Assembly (NCBI GenBank): GCA_001310455.1 | Contig: BAXG01000006.1 | Location: forward strand, 98,800 to 162,799 | Length of the DNA: 64,000 nucleotides | Direction of reading: 5' to 3' | DNA from: Photobacterium sp. JCM 19050 | GTDB taxonomy: Bacteria > Pseudomonadota > Gammaproteobacteria > Enterobacterales > Vibrionaceae | Shown: in pieces, positions 48,971 to 58,255 of the stretch | How positions within the stretch are numbered: position 1 is the stretch's first letter | Layout: every line of letters starts with the position of its first letter | Notes under the pieces: model-generated | The model's database searches: none | Told to the model about the DNA's origin: nothing | The model's input: the letters and a program-made list of their open reading frames with translations, nothing else | Translations under genes and position numbers: made by a program

Positions 48971-49887
48971 CTAGCGCTCTTTCAGCTTATTGAGGTAACG
49001 GATATACAGCGTGGTAATAATCAATACACCCACCAGCATGATGTAAGCGAGGGCACTGGAACGCCCGGTTTGCCACTCCTGAAATGCCATTTTGAACAAC
49101 CGGATAGAAACCAGTTCGGTTTCTGCCATGCTGGTCATGACAAAAGCGAGGTCAAACGTCTTGAATGCTTCCATAGTGCGAAAAATCACAGCAATCAGAA
49201 GCAAGGGAGAAACCAGGGGGAGGGTGATATTCCTGAATACAAACCAGCTTGACGCTCTGTCTATGGCTGCTGCTTCATAGAGGGATTGCGGAATTGCTGA
49301 CAGACCGGCAAGACACAGTAACATCACAAAGGGATACCACATCCAGATATCCGTGATGGCAACAGCCAGCAAGGCGAGTTCGGGGTTGGAGAGCCACACC
49401 AGACCATCGGCCCCGATCAGGTAATTGATGATGCCCCAAGAGGGGTTGTAGAGGAGCTTCCAGAAAAGTCCGACAATCGCCATGGACATCATCATTGGCA
49501 ACATCATCAGGGTAGTCACCAGCCTTTGAGCGGAAATTCCCGGTTCAGTAACAAGGCTGCACCAAAACCAAGAAGCAACTGGCCGCCGACGGATATCAGA
49601 GTGTAATAAGCCGTCAGCTTAAAGCTGTGCCAGACCCCTTCGTCACCCAATAACTCCCGGTAGTTTTGCAGGCCGATAAATTCTGCTTCGGTGCTGACTG
49701 ATGCCCGGTAATCCGTGAACGAATACCCCAGCGAATAAACTAACGGGAACACGTTAAATACAATCAGGAAAACGATGGTCGGATAAACAAACCAGTTTTT
49801 TAGCGCGTTATCGCTGAGATTGGCACCAAAGCTGATTTTCCTGCGCTTGTGGGTCACTGTGCTGACTTCCGGGGTCATACTGCTCAT
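48971..49887 (-). CDS. Carbohydrate ABC permease, MalF/UgpA-like (frameshifted)
   Basis: About 305 residues with six TM segments. TM1 is WFVYPTIVFLIVFNVFPLVYS; the EAA loop is SLYEAAAIDRASSWFVFRNITLP. The frame breaks near 49518 (FPLKGW to the TTLMMLPMMMSMAIVG segment). It lies 10 bases before the second permease and follows the binding protein by about 33 bases. First permease of the cluster importer. Confidence 0.88.
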
Positions 49888-49920
49888 ACCTTTCTCACGT
49901 CCTGTGCTCTGTGGAACGTC

Positions 49921-51230
49921 CTATTCGGGCTGTCGGCCGTATTTCTTGAAAATCTGGGTCCAGGCTTCAGCAACGGCGTTATTGGCCTCAGCTGCACTGC
50001 CTTTGCCGGTCACCACGTACGGATGCCAGTGCTCGTTGGCGGCAGTCAGCAGCTCTGCGTATTCCGGGACTGACCAAAAATCTTTCACCATCGTCATGGA
50101 CTGGAAAAATGCTTCATTGAAGGGGGTTGCCTGACGAAAGGTATCCGACTCCAGGGTGGCAGTGTGGGCCGTGTAGCCACCGAGTTCCGCCCAGCGAGCC
50201 TGTACATCCGGGCGAATCAGCCACTCCAGGAACTTTTTCGATGCCTCAATGTTGTCGCTGTAACTGACAACGGAGATTCCCTGCCCGCCAAGGGCTGCAA
50301 ATTGGTGGCCATTCGGCCTTTGGGAACTGCAAAATACCCAGTATTGGCTGCGTGGGGGTTAATGGATGGGTTTGCCAGTGCCGGGAAGAAGGCAAAGTAA
50401 TTCATACTCATAGCAGCGAGGCCTTCGGTTATCGCCATATTGGCTTCCTGGAAGAAGGTTTTGCCCCAATCGGGTGGGGTGAAAGCGTACAGATCCCGGT
50501 AAAGGGTTAACCCTTGGTTGGCTGCCTCACTGTTAACAAAACCGTCGACGCGGTAGGTTTGGCGGTCACCGAGATCGGCTCCCATCGAGAACAGGATATT
50601 CTGGACGCCCATCACCAGCGCATCGTAAGAGTTGTCCGTGTAAATGGAAATGCCGTAGCGGTTTTGGTCCGGGCGATGGAAAAATTCCGCAATATCCCGC
50701 AATTGCGCCCAGGTCTGGGGCACCGCAAGTGGATAGCCGTACTTCGCTTGGAAAGCTTTCTTTTCAGCCGGGTCTTCGAACCAGTCTTTGCGATAGGCAA
50801 ACCCGTTGGCATCACCTTCAAGCGGGATAGCCCAGTAGCGCTTACTGCCGCTGGGGTATTCGGCATAACCGCTTACTGTTGCGGGTAACATGATTTCCGC
50901 AACCCGGTGATTGTTGAAAAAGTCAGTTAAGTCAACATAATGCCCGGCGGTAGAGCCTGCACCCAGCCACTGGGAATCGCCGACCACCATGTCGTACGCA
51001 TTGCCCCTGGCGACAAATTCACGGAATGCCTTATTCTGGAACTCAGGCCAGGGCACGGTTTCAACAATGACTTCTGTGCCGGTTTCATCTTCGTAGTCCA
51101 GTACCAGTTCCTGAAGGTAGTTAGCCGGATCCCATTCAGCCCAAAGTATGGTGAGCTGATCCGTGGCTCTGGCGAGGTGAGAATACAAAGATAACAAGGC
51201 AGCGAGTGCCACCACTATCGACGTTTTCAT
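49921..51230 (-). CDS. Carbohydrate-binding periplasmic protein (frameshifted)
   Basis: An extracellular solute-binding protein family 1 member, about 436 residues joined. Signal peptide MKTSIVVALAALLSLYSHLARA, then DQLTILWAEWDPANYLQEL. The frame breaks near 50305; the other frame continues through GISVVSYSDNIEASKKFLEWL and ends at TAG 49921-49923 after FKKYGRQPE. It is the first gene of the minus-strand cluster and defines its substrate, probably a polyol, sugar or sugar acid; the pocket residues do not let me say which. Confidence 0.87.
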
Positions 51231-51566
51231 TTCCTTTACCTCTCTTTGGATTTCTCAAAATCTTAGAATGACTAAATTGGATAGCCCAAAATAAAAATTA
51301 CGTGATTTTGGTTTTCGAAAAGGTTGAGGCGTTTATCTCTCCAGTAAGTAAAAGGAACCCAGTTGAGACAACGCTTCATTATCAGGAACTGTTACATGGT
51401 GAGCGGGAAAAACGTGACGCAGAATTGGAGTGTGGAAATGGGTTCAAAATTGGATTTAAGCCCATTTTTCCTTATATCTGATATACTCTGCACACGTAAG
51501 AAACGTCTTGTTTCTACAAAGGTTCAACCCATCTGCAAGATGGGGATTAACATCGAGGTATAAAGA
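51231..51566. other. Divergent promoter region with structured leader
   Basis: A 336-base region between the binding-protein gene and the two-TM protein gene. On the plus strand an extended -10 (TGATATACT, 51479-51487) precedes two small hairpins: AGAAAC/GTTTCT near 51499-51515 and CCCATCT/AGATGGG at 51528-51544. No clear operator for the GntR protein was found near 51231. Confidence 0.45.
51479..51487 (+). promoter_or_regulatory. Extended -10 promoter element
   Basis: TGATATACT is a TGn-extended -10 box (TATACT) about 80 bases before the 51567 start. No good -35 box accompanies it. Confidence 0.4.
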
Positions 51567-52928
51567 TTGATCACTGTAGATAAAAGTGGTGGTCTGAGTT
51601 TCCGGGTTTCCAACGTGAGTGGAGAGACCCGCGATCATAAAGTCGAGTTCTACCTTTTCCTGCCCGGTGAATTGCATTTTACGTCTGCCTTTATGGATGA
51701 AGACACGTTTTACCAGACAGTGCTTTCCGGAAGCCGTACATACTACACGTACCGTTATCATCTTCCGCTGGTACACAGCCGTCTTGCCAGCCGGGATAAT
51801 ATGTCTTCAGAGCAGTACCGACTGAGCCTTAGCCTGTTTGCTTTTCAGTTTGCATTGTCCCTGGAAAAAACCGCCCAGCGATTCAAAGAGGTTGAGGGAG
51901 AGAGTGAAGAAGAAATCATGGAACAGCTGGAAGATATTATTTCCCTGTCCCAGGACTTCCTGCGCCGCCTGCGCCGTTACCGGCCGAAAGAGGAAAAGCT
52001 GAAAAAGTATTACGCCAATATTGATAACTACTTGTCGTGGTTTACGGAACAGTGTTTCCTTTCGCTGTTGGCGCACATGCCCCGTTCCAAGTCCTATGGT
52101 GAAATCAGGCAACGACTGGTGGCACTTTGTGAGGATGAGATAGCCTATCGCGCAGAGCACAGATATAACTCAGAACAGGTTCAGAATGACTCTACACGAC
52201 TGACCAACAAGATGCGCCTGTTGCGCCGTCTTATCGAGTATCCCATTACCATTCGCGAGCGTCAGGTTGTGCTTGGTAACAACATCAGAAAAGCCGTAAA
52301 GGGTATTGCAACGGCATTTATCATGGTGTTTGTGACCCTGGGTGTTACCAAAGCCCGACATTTACTGGGTGAGATTACTCTGTCTTTCCTGTTGCTGATT
52401 GCCGGTGTTTACGCCTTGCGGGAAGTGTTTAAAGATGACCTTCGTGACTTGTTGTGGCGCTGGATACGTAAAGGCCGGCCCCGCTGGCGTAAAGAGTTCC
52501 TGGATTCAACCTCCGGCGCGAAAATAGGCCGCCAGCTTGAGTGGCTGGATTACTCGACGTATGAAAAACTGCCCGACTCAATTCGTAAGGCCCGCCGTGG
52601 AAAGGTAACTCACCGAGAAGAAACCGTGGTGTGCTTTAAAACCAACACCCAGATGGCCCCGACCAAGTTTCTCAGCGGTTACGATATGACCCGGGAAATC
52701 TGGCAATTCGACCTGCGTTCGCTTTCCCGGTTGATGGATCGCGGTGCGCAGAAGATTTACCAGCTTAAAGACGGTCAGGTCAGCCGGGACTCTGTTGAAA
52801 AACGTCACCAGCTTAACCTGATCATTAAAGAAACCGACCAGAACGGGAAGGAAACCATTCGCCGGTGGAAAATCAATGTCAACCGCTCCAAGGTGGTGGA
52901 TATTGAAGAAGTGTTGGGTGTTCAGTGA
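51567..52928 (+). CDS. Two-TM membrane protein of unknown function
   Basis: A 453-residue protein I do not recognise. Residues 1-70 look beta-rich (FYLFLPGELHFTSAFMDEDTFYQ); 80-235 are helical and charged; two TM segments lie at about 246-261 and 270-285; residues 295-453 form a basic cytoplasmic-type region rich in Arg, Lys and Trp (WRWIRKGRPRWRKEF). With two TM helices both ends should face the same side. The start codon is TTG at 51567, or a later ATG. The 3' end overlaps dnaE2 by seven bases on the other strand. Codon use matches its neighbours. Confidence 0.85.
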   Translation: MITVDKSGGLSFRVSNVSGETRDHKVEFYLFLPGELHFTSAFMDEDTFYQTVLSGSRTYYTYRYHLPLVHSRLASRDNMSSEQYRLSLSLFAFQFALSLEKTAQRFKEVEGESEEEIMEQLEDIISLSQDFLRRLRRYRPKEEKLKKYYANIDNYLSWFTEQCFLSLLAHMPRSKSYGEIRQRLVALCEDEIAYRAEHRYNSEQVQNDSTRLTNKMRLLRRLIEYPITIRERQVVLGNNIRKAVKGIATAFIMVFVTLGVTKARHLLGEITLSFLLLIAGVYALREVFKDDLRDLLWRWIRKGRPRWRKEFLDSTSGAKIGRQLEWLDYSTYEKLPDSIRKARRGKVTHREETVVCFKTNTQMAPTKFLSGYDMTREIWQFDLRSLSRLMDRGAQKIYQLKDGQVSRDSVEKRHQLNLIIKETDQNGKETIRRWKINVNRSKVVDIEEVLGVQ

Positions 52929-55900
52929 AAATCGCGGGATTTGACGGCGAGTTTAGTAATCTCCGCCGTCATGTCTTTCATTTTGCCGGCGATGACATGA
53001 ATTACCTCCCCGTCTTTTTCCACAATCCCGCTGACTTTCAGGATCTTTGCTGTCAGGAAAGGCACGCTCTGTGCCCGGGCAGTTGCCAGCCAGACGACCA
53101 CATTGATATTTCCGGTCTGATCTTCCAGTGTCACAAAGGTCACACCGCTTGATGTGCCCGGTCGCTGACGCCCCGTTACCACGCCGACCACGGTCGTCAC
53201 AGCACCATGCCGGACATGCACCAGATCTTTTGCCAAAGTGTGCCTGCCAAGCCGGCCGGCTTCATCAAGCAGGGCGATAGGGTGTTTCCCCAGTGTCAGG
53301 CCGGTTGAGTCGTAATCTTCCATCAGGTTATCGAACTCACTGGGATCAGGCAGGGTCTCATCCAGAAGAGGGGCGTCTTGGGATGCCTGCAGGTAAATAG
53401 GCAGGTGGACACTTTCATCCATCATTTGCCAGCGGGCATTAAACCGGTTACCGGCAATTTCCTGTGTGGCATTGGCACTGGCAAGGGCTTCCAGGTCTCG
53501 CTTGTTGACGCCAAAAGCCGTGAGTTCATGAAGCGCTCGAAAACCGCTCTCAGGCCGGACGCTGACCAAATGGTCGGCACAGCTTTTAGCCAATCCTTTC
53601 ACCAGACGCATGCCGAGCCGGATAGCCATACCGTTGGAGGTAGCAGTGAGGGTGTGGTCCCATTCACTATGGTTGATGCACACCGGTAACACCTCTACAT
53701 GATGACGGATGGCATCCTGAATTAACTGGGAAGGCGAGTAGAACCCCATCGGCTGGCTGTTCAGTAATCCGCAGTAGAAAGCTGCCGGATAATAGTATTT
53801 CAGCCAGGATGACACGTAGGCCAGAACGGCAAAGGATGCACTGTGAGATTCCGGGAAACCGTATTCGCCGAATCCCTGTATCTGTCGGTAGAGTTGTTCC
53901 GCGAAATGACTGGGATAACCCCGGCTTTCCATCCCGTTTATCAGTTTGGAACGGAATTTTTCGAGGTAACCGGTTTTCTTCCAGGATGCCATAGCCCGGC
54001 GAAGCTGATCTGCCTCACCGCCGGTAAAACCGGCAGCAACCATTGCCAGTTGGATGACCTGTTCCTGGAAAATAGGAACGCCCATGGTGCGTTCCAGAAC
54101 GCTGCGCACTTCTTCAGATGGATATGTGACATCCTCCATGCCCCAGCGGCGCCGGAGAAAAGGGTGCACCATATCACCCTGAATCGGTCCCGGGCGCACA
54201 ATCGCAATCTGGATAACCAGGTCGTAATATTTGTTGGGTTTCAGGCGTGGGAGCATGCTCATTTGTGCCCTGGATTCAATCTGGAAAACCCCGACAGAAT
54301 CGCCGTGCTGAAGCATGTCGTAAACCTTCGGGTCGTCTCCCATGTTGCCGATATCCGCCAAGGTAAGCCGACGGCGATGGTGGCTTTCCAGCAAATCCAG
54401 GGTTTTCCGGATGGCAGTCAGCATGCCGAGAGCCAGTATGTCCACTTTCAGCAGTTTGAGGGTCTCGAGGTCGTCTTTATCCCACTGGATAACGGTTCGG
54501 TCAGCCATGGCGGCATTCTCAATCGGTACCAGCTCGTGCAGTGGTCCGGCTGAAATCACAAAGCCGCCGACATGTTGCGAAAGGTGCCGGGGGAAACCCT
54601 TAATCTCGTTCACCAGTTTAAGCAGCCACTGCCCGGTGTGTGAGGTTGTGCTAAGCCCCAGGCTGGAAAGTTGCTCGGTTTTATCCAGTGATTTGTCCCT
54701 GTGGTTGATGTTCTTGATAAAGAAATCAAGTTGGGTTTCGCAGATACCGAGTGCTTTCCCTACATCCCGCAGGGCACTTTTAAACCGGTAGGTAATGACG
54801 GTCGCGGCCAGTGCAGCCCGGTTCCGGCCATACTTCTGATAGATATACTGGAAAACCTCTTCCCTACGTTGGTGCTCAAAATCAACGTCAATATCCGGCG
54901 GTTCATTTCGTTCTTTCGAGATAAAACGCTCGAACAGCACGTTGATTTGCTCCGGGTTGACCGCAGTAATCCCCAGGCAATAGCACACCACAGAGTTGGC
55001 CGCAGAACCCCGGCCCTGATATAGAATTTGCCGGGAGCGGGCAAAGTGGACAATATCGTGGATTGTCAGGAAAAAGTATTCGTACTGGAGCTCTGCAATC
55101 AGGGCGAGTTCTTTTTCGATGGTTTCCCTGATCTGCGGTTTCAGGGTGCGCCCGAATCGCTCCCTGATTCCCCGCTCCACGAGGTGCCGCAACCAGGAGG
55201 TGGCAGTAAAGCCGGGTGGCACCAACTCTGCCGGATATTGGTAACGCAGTTCATCAAGGGAAAAGTAGCAACGCCCCGCAACGCGGCGGGTTTCTTCAAG
55301 CCATGCGGAGGGGTAGAGCTTGGCAAGTTTATCAAGGGGTTTCAGTACCTTCTCGGTATTGCCACACAAAGCGGTACCGCACTGGGATATCGGCGTGTTG
55401 GTCCGTATGGCAGTCAGTACATCATGAAGTGGCTGGCGACTGGTGTCATGCATCTGGACATGGTTGGTGCTGACTATCGGGCAATTCAGTTGCTCAGCAA
55501 TGGTTTCAATCCGGGAAAGATAAGCCTGCTCCTGTGGGCGCAACAACCGGGATGCCCCCAGCCATAAACGGCGCGGGAAGCGTTGTTTGAGCCAGGAAGC
55601 AAAACCGGCTTGATCGCGGTTGGAGTCCGGATAGCAAGGGACCCATATACAGAGGCAATGGGCGATGTTGTCAAAATCCTCCCGCTCGATCCGGTATTTC
55701 CCCTTTGGGCTGCGTCTGCGTCCGGTGGTGATAAGGGTGCAAAGTTCTGCCCAGCCTTCTTTATTCGGGCAAAGGAGTACAAGGGTTTCACCTTCCAGTA
55801 GGAATTCTGAGCCGACAATCAGTTTTATCGGGAGCTTTTCATCTTCAATCGCCCGGAAGGCTTTTACCACACCAGCAACGGAGCATTCGTCTGTAATGGC

Positions 55901-56020
55901 CAATGCCTGATAGCCGAGCCTGTCCGCCTGGATGATTAACTCTTCCGGATGGGAGGCGCCGGCCAGGAAACTGAAATTAGTATTGCAATGGAGCTCTGCA
56001 TAACCGGTGTTTTCAATCAT
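52922..56020 (-). CDS. dnaE2: DnaE2 (ImuC), error-prone DNA polymerase III alpha-like
   Basis: The product is 1032 residues. PHP domain at the start (YAELHCNTNFSFLAGASHPEEL), polymerase core with the catalytic Asp residues in PPDIDVDFEHQRREE, a helix-hairpin-helix region and a C-terminal OB fold (VRHGAVTTVVGVVTGRQRPG). DnaE2 does the translesion synthesis of the mutasome together with ImuA and ImuB. I start it at ATG 56020, which overlaps the imuB stop by one base, giving MIENTGYAEL. Intact over 3.1 kb, in contrast to many genes of this window. Confidence 0.95.
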   Translation of the reverse strand: MIENTGYAELHCNTNFSFLAGASHPEELIIQADRLGYQALAITDECSVAGVVKAFRAIEDEKLPIKLIVGSEFLLEGETLVLLCPNKEGWAELCTLITTGRRRSPKGKYRIEREDFDNIAHCLCIWVPCYPDSNRDQAGFASWLKQRFPRRLWLGASRLLRPQEQAYLSRIETIAEQLNCPIVSTNHVQMHDTSRQPLHDVLTAIRTNTPISQCGTALCGNTEKVLKPLDKLAKLYPSAWLEETRRVAGRCYFSLDELRYQYPAELVPPGFTATSWLRHLVERGIRERFGRTLKPQIRETIEKELALIAELQYEYFFLTIHDIVHFARSRQILYQGRGSAANSVVCYCLGITAVNPEQINVLFERFISKERNEPPDIDVDFEHQRREEVFQYIYQKYGRNRAALAATVITYRFKSALRDVGKALGICETQLDFFIKNINHRDKSLDKTEQLSSLGLSTTSHTGQWLLKLVNEIKGFPRHLSQHVGGFVISAGPLHELVPIENAAMADRTVIQWDKDDLETLKLLKVDILALGMLTAIRKTLDLLESHHRRRLTLADIGNMGDDPKVYDMLQHGDSVGVFQIESRAQMSMLPRLKPNKYYDLVIQIAIVRPGPIQGDMVHPFLRRRWGMEDVTYPSEEVRSVLERTMGVPIFQEQVIQLAMVAAGFTGGEADQLRRAMASWKKTGYLEKFRSKLINGMESRGYPSHFAEQLYRQIQGFGEYGFPESHSASFAVLAYVSSWLKYYYPAAFYCGLLNSQPMGFYSPSQLIQDAIRHHVEVLPVCINHSEWDHTLTATSNGMAIRLGMRLVKGLAKSCADHLVSVRPESGFRALHELTAFGVNKRDLEALASANATQEIAGNRFNARWQMMDESVHLPIYLQASQDAPLLDETLPDPSEFDNLMEDYDSTGLTLGKHPIALLDEAGRLGRHTLAKDLVHVRHGAVTTVVGVVTGRQRPGTSSGVTFVTLEDQTGNINVVVWLATARAQSVPFLTAKILKVSGIVEKDGEVIHVIAGKMKDMTAEITKLAVKSRDFH

Positions 56021-57420
56021 CAACAGAAGACCCCGTGCTGATACCAACGGCCGTCACTTTCCCGGAATACCCAGATAAGCTGACCATTGGCAAAACGTGC
56101 GGTGTAATAGTCCCGTTTTACGGCGTCTTTGTCCCACCAGCCACAGCTTACCCGCTCCGGGCCGGCAATCAGGGCAGGTTTACGGCTGAGGGGCTTGGGT
56201 TCACTGAACAGAATGGTAGGCCGGTTTGGCTGGGCATCAAGAGGAGCAGGTTCTGTCAGTGGCGGAACCGTCATCATTGCTTTCTCGGGGCGATGGTCGC
56301 TGGCAAGGGAGAGGCTGAAGATATTACTGTCACCCACCTTGGCCTTGAGCAGGTTAATCAGCTCTGCTGGCGTCAGGGTGCCAGACTGGGTAGAAAAGAG
56401 GTCCAGTGTCGGCTCTTGCTTTTTGAGCAGAGAGTCGGCGTTGAGGGCGATGTGGGTGACAGGGGCGGCGAGGGTCAGCTTTTCAAATTTAAGCTGCGCC
56501 AGTTGCAGCCAAATACGGCTTTTGTCTTCCGGGAAAGCAGCGACCAACGTCAACCGAATTTCCGGGTGATCCTCTCTCTGGGTAAGAACCAGTTCCAACG
56601 CCGGTACCACGCTGCCCCGAATGGTCAGGAAGGCTTCCATATCTGACAGCATCCGGCGCAGGGGAAAGAGCAGGGCGTCGGTGTTGTCAGCGGAGAAAAG
56701 CAATTCAAACTTCTGGTTATATTTATCCGGCGGTGAAAACCAGCGGAAGCTCTCGGGGTGTTTACCCTGTAATTTAAGCAGGTGCTCTGTCATTTCCTGG
56801 CCGAAACGTTGCCCAAGTTCAGCCCGCGACAGGGAAAACAGTTGCTTCCCGTAATGGATGCCTACCCGATGCAGCTTTTCCGCATGGTTTCCCTGTAATG
56901 CCAGTGCTGTAACCGGAAGGCTTGCCAGTGCCTTGGTGGTAGCCTCGGTGTCATCGATTACCCGGTCACAGCCGGTTTTTGCCAATACCCGGGCAGCGGT
57001 GGCAACCGGGCTGAAACAGTAGTGAAACTGAACCTGCTGGGCGGTGAGGATCGCATTGATTTTGTTCTGGAAGACGTCTACCGAGCCGTAGAGTTTCAGC
57101 ATTGGGGTGACTTTTGTCAGTATGCCGTCCGGCGGAAACAAGCAGAGCTCCGCGCTGATGGTATAAAGTTGCCAGGCCAGATGAGAAAGATGAGTTTCTT
57201 CCTGCTCTTGATCGTATTTACAGACGGCCAGTTCATGGCAGAGTGACGCCGAGGTCGCCATACCCATACCGGGCATAATACCGGCCTCTCTGGCGGGAGT
57301 GTTACACTGGATTACCTGGTGGCTTTGTTCGTTAACAACAATAACAGCCTGATCGTATCCGGCAGTCCGTTGCAGGCTATCCAACTGCAATTGGGGAAAA
57401 TGGAGGTAGAGCCACAGCAT
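56020..57420 (-). CDS. imuB: ImuB, Y-family-like mutasome subunit
   Basis: A 466-residue UmuC/DinB-related protein. The first motif is LYLHFPQLQLD, where true Y-family polymerases have a catalytic Asp, so it is non-catalytic as expected for ImuB. A probable beta-clamp-binding motif (QEPTLDLF) lies near residue 345. ImuB links DnaE2 and ImuA to the clamp. The gene overlaps imuA by one base and dnaE2 by one base. Intact. Confidence 0.93.
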   Translation of the reverse strand: MLWLYLHFPQLQLDSLQRTAGYDQAVIVVNEQSHQVIQCNTPAREAGIMPGMGMATSASLCHELAVCKYDQEQEETHLSHLAWQLYTISAELCLFPPDGILTKVTPMLKLYGSVDVFQNKINAILTAQQVQFHYCFSPVATAARVLAKTGCDRVIDDTEATTKALASLPVTALALQGNHAEKLHRVGIHYGKQLFSLSRAELGQRFGQEMTEHLLKLQGKHPESFRWFSPPDKYNQKFELLFSADNTDALLFPLRRMLSDMEAFLTIRGSVVPALELVLTQREDHPEIRLTLVAAFPEDKSRIWLQLAQLKFEKLTLAAPVTHIALNADSLLKKQEPTLDLFSTQSGTLTPAELINLLKAKVGDSNIFSLSLASDHRPEKAMMTVPPLTEPAPLDAQPNRPTILFSEPKPLSRKPALIAGPERVSCGWWDKDAVKRDYYTARFANGQLIWVFRESDGRWYQHGVFC

Positions 57421-58109
57421 TAACGGTGCAGCCTCACAATATTGCTGGTGTGATTTTCCGAACTGTTCTCCTGCAAGCGGGTTTCCTTTCCGGGGGGGGC
57501 GGATTGAAACAGATCCACTAGCACCGGCGAGGTTGGTAGCCCTTTTTGTTTGGCAACCCGGACATGTAACGTGTTTTGGCTGGGCGACAGCACTAATCGG
57601 CAGCTTATTGGCAATGCCGTTTCAAGACTGGAAGCCGATGTCAGCACGAATATCCGGCTGTGGTTTTCCTGGGCGGCCAGTTGAAGGCGTTTAGCCTGTG
57701 TCACACTCAGCGGTGGAGCCCAGAGTATGATGGTGCGACAGCAACCACTTTTCAGGGATTGTTCTGCACACCAAAGCGCGGATGCAGGATCACTGTTAAC
57801 AATGGCGACTTTTTTCAGATCAATCCCGGCCTCAATAAGCGGGTGGGGGTTAAGGTGCCCGGGAGGGTTGATCATCAAGGCGATATGATCGTCTTTGAGC
57901 TGTGTTTGCAATGCGGGAAGCAGCAGGGAAAATTCGCCGATAGCCGGTTGGGTGCAGGAAAGTTCGATGCACCCGGATGCCGGCCAACCGCCGTGGAGGG
58001 CACGGTCCAGGTTGCTAAAGCCGGTAGGGTCTGAATGTGCAGTATCCTGGTGGAGTTGGTTGGCAAACCAGATTTGTGCACGGTGCTGCTTCAGAATTGC
58101 ATCGATCAT
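57420..58109 (-). CDS. imuA: ImuA, mutasome subunit (SulA/RecA-like)
   Basis: A 229-residue protein with a RecA-like core that lacks a proper Walker A: the region GGWPASGCIELSC stands where the P-loop would be. LPTSPVLVDLFQ and the downstream end match the ImuA family. It is the first gene of imuA-imuB-dnaE2 and carries a LexA box 11 bases before its ATG (MIDAILKQHRAQIW). Intact. Confidence 0.92.
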   Translation of the reverse strand: MIDAILKQHRAQIWFANQLHQDTAHSDPTGFSNLDRALHGGWPASGCIELSCTQPAIGEFSLLLPALQTQLKDDHIALMINPPGHLNPHPLIEAGIDLKKVAIVNSDPASALWCAEQSLKSGCCRTIILWAPPLSVTQAKRLQLAAQENHSRIFVLTSASSLETALPISCRLVLSPSQNTLHVRVAKQKGLPTSPVLVDLFQSAPPGKETRLQENSSENHTSNIVRLHR

Positions 58110-58119
58110 AAAATAACCA

Positions 58120-58135
58120 CTGTATGTTTATACAG
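58120..58135 (-). promoter_or_regulatory. LexA (SOS) box of the imuA operon
   Basis: CTGTATGTTTATACAG matches CTGT-N8-ACAG and, with its flanking TA bases on each side, the full 20-bp gammaproteobacterial consensus closely. It lies 11 bases upstream of imuA, so the cassette should be SOS-induced. Confidence 0.93.
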
Positions 58136-58191
58136 TAATTCTATGCTCTGATTTTCATTAGCGCAAGAAGATGAGGATCTCCTTATACAAA

Positions 58192-58218
58192 TAAAAAAGC
58201 CATCACCGAAGTGATGGC
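58192..58218 (-). terminator. Rho-independent terminator of the ectoine operon
   Basis: On the minus strand GCCATCAC pairs with GTGATGGC around a TTCG tetraloop and is followed by TTTTTTA. It lies about 38 bases after the ask stop. Confidence 0.9.
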
Positions 58219-58255
58219 AAGGGCACTATCAAAACAAATTTGATGGATCAGCGAA

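Noticed and set aside
51363..51563. 66-codon ORF in front of the two-TM protein gene
   Set aside because: It covers the promoter and both leader hairpins, has no ribosome binding site and no recognisable protein features.
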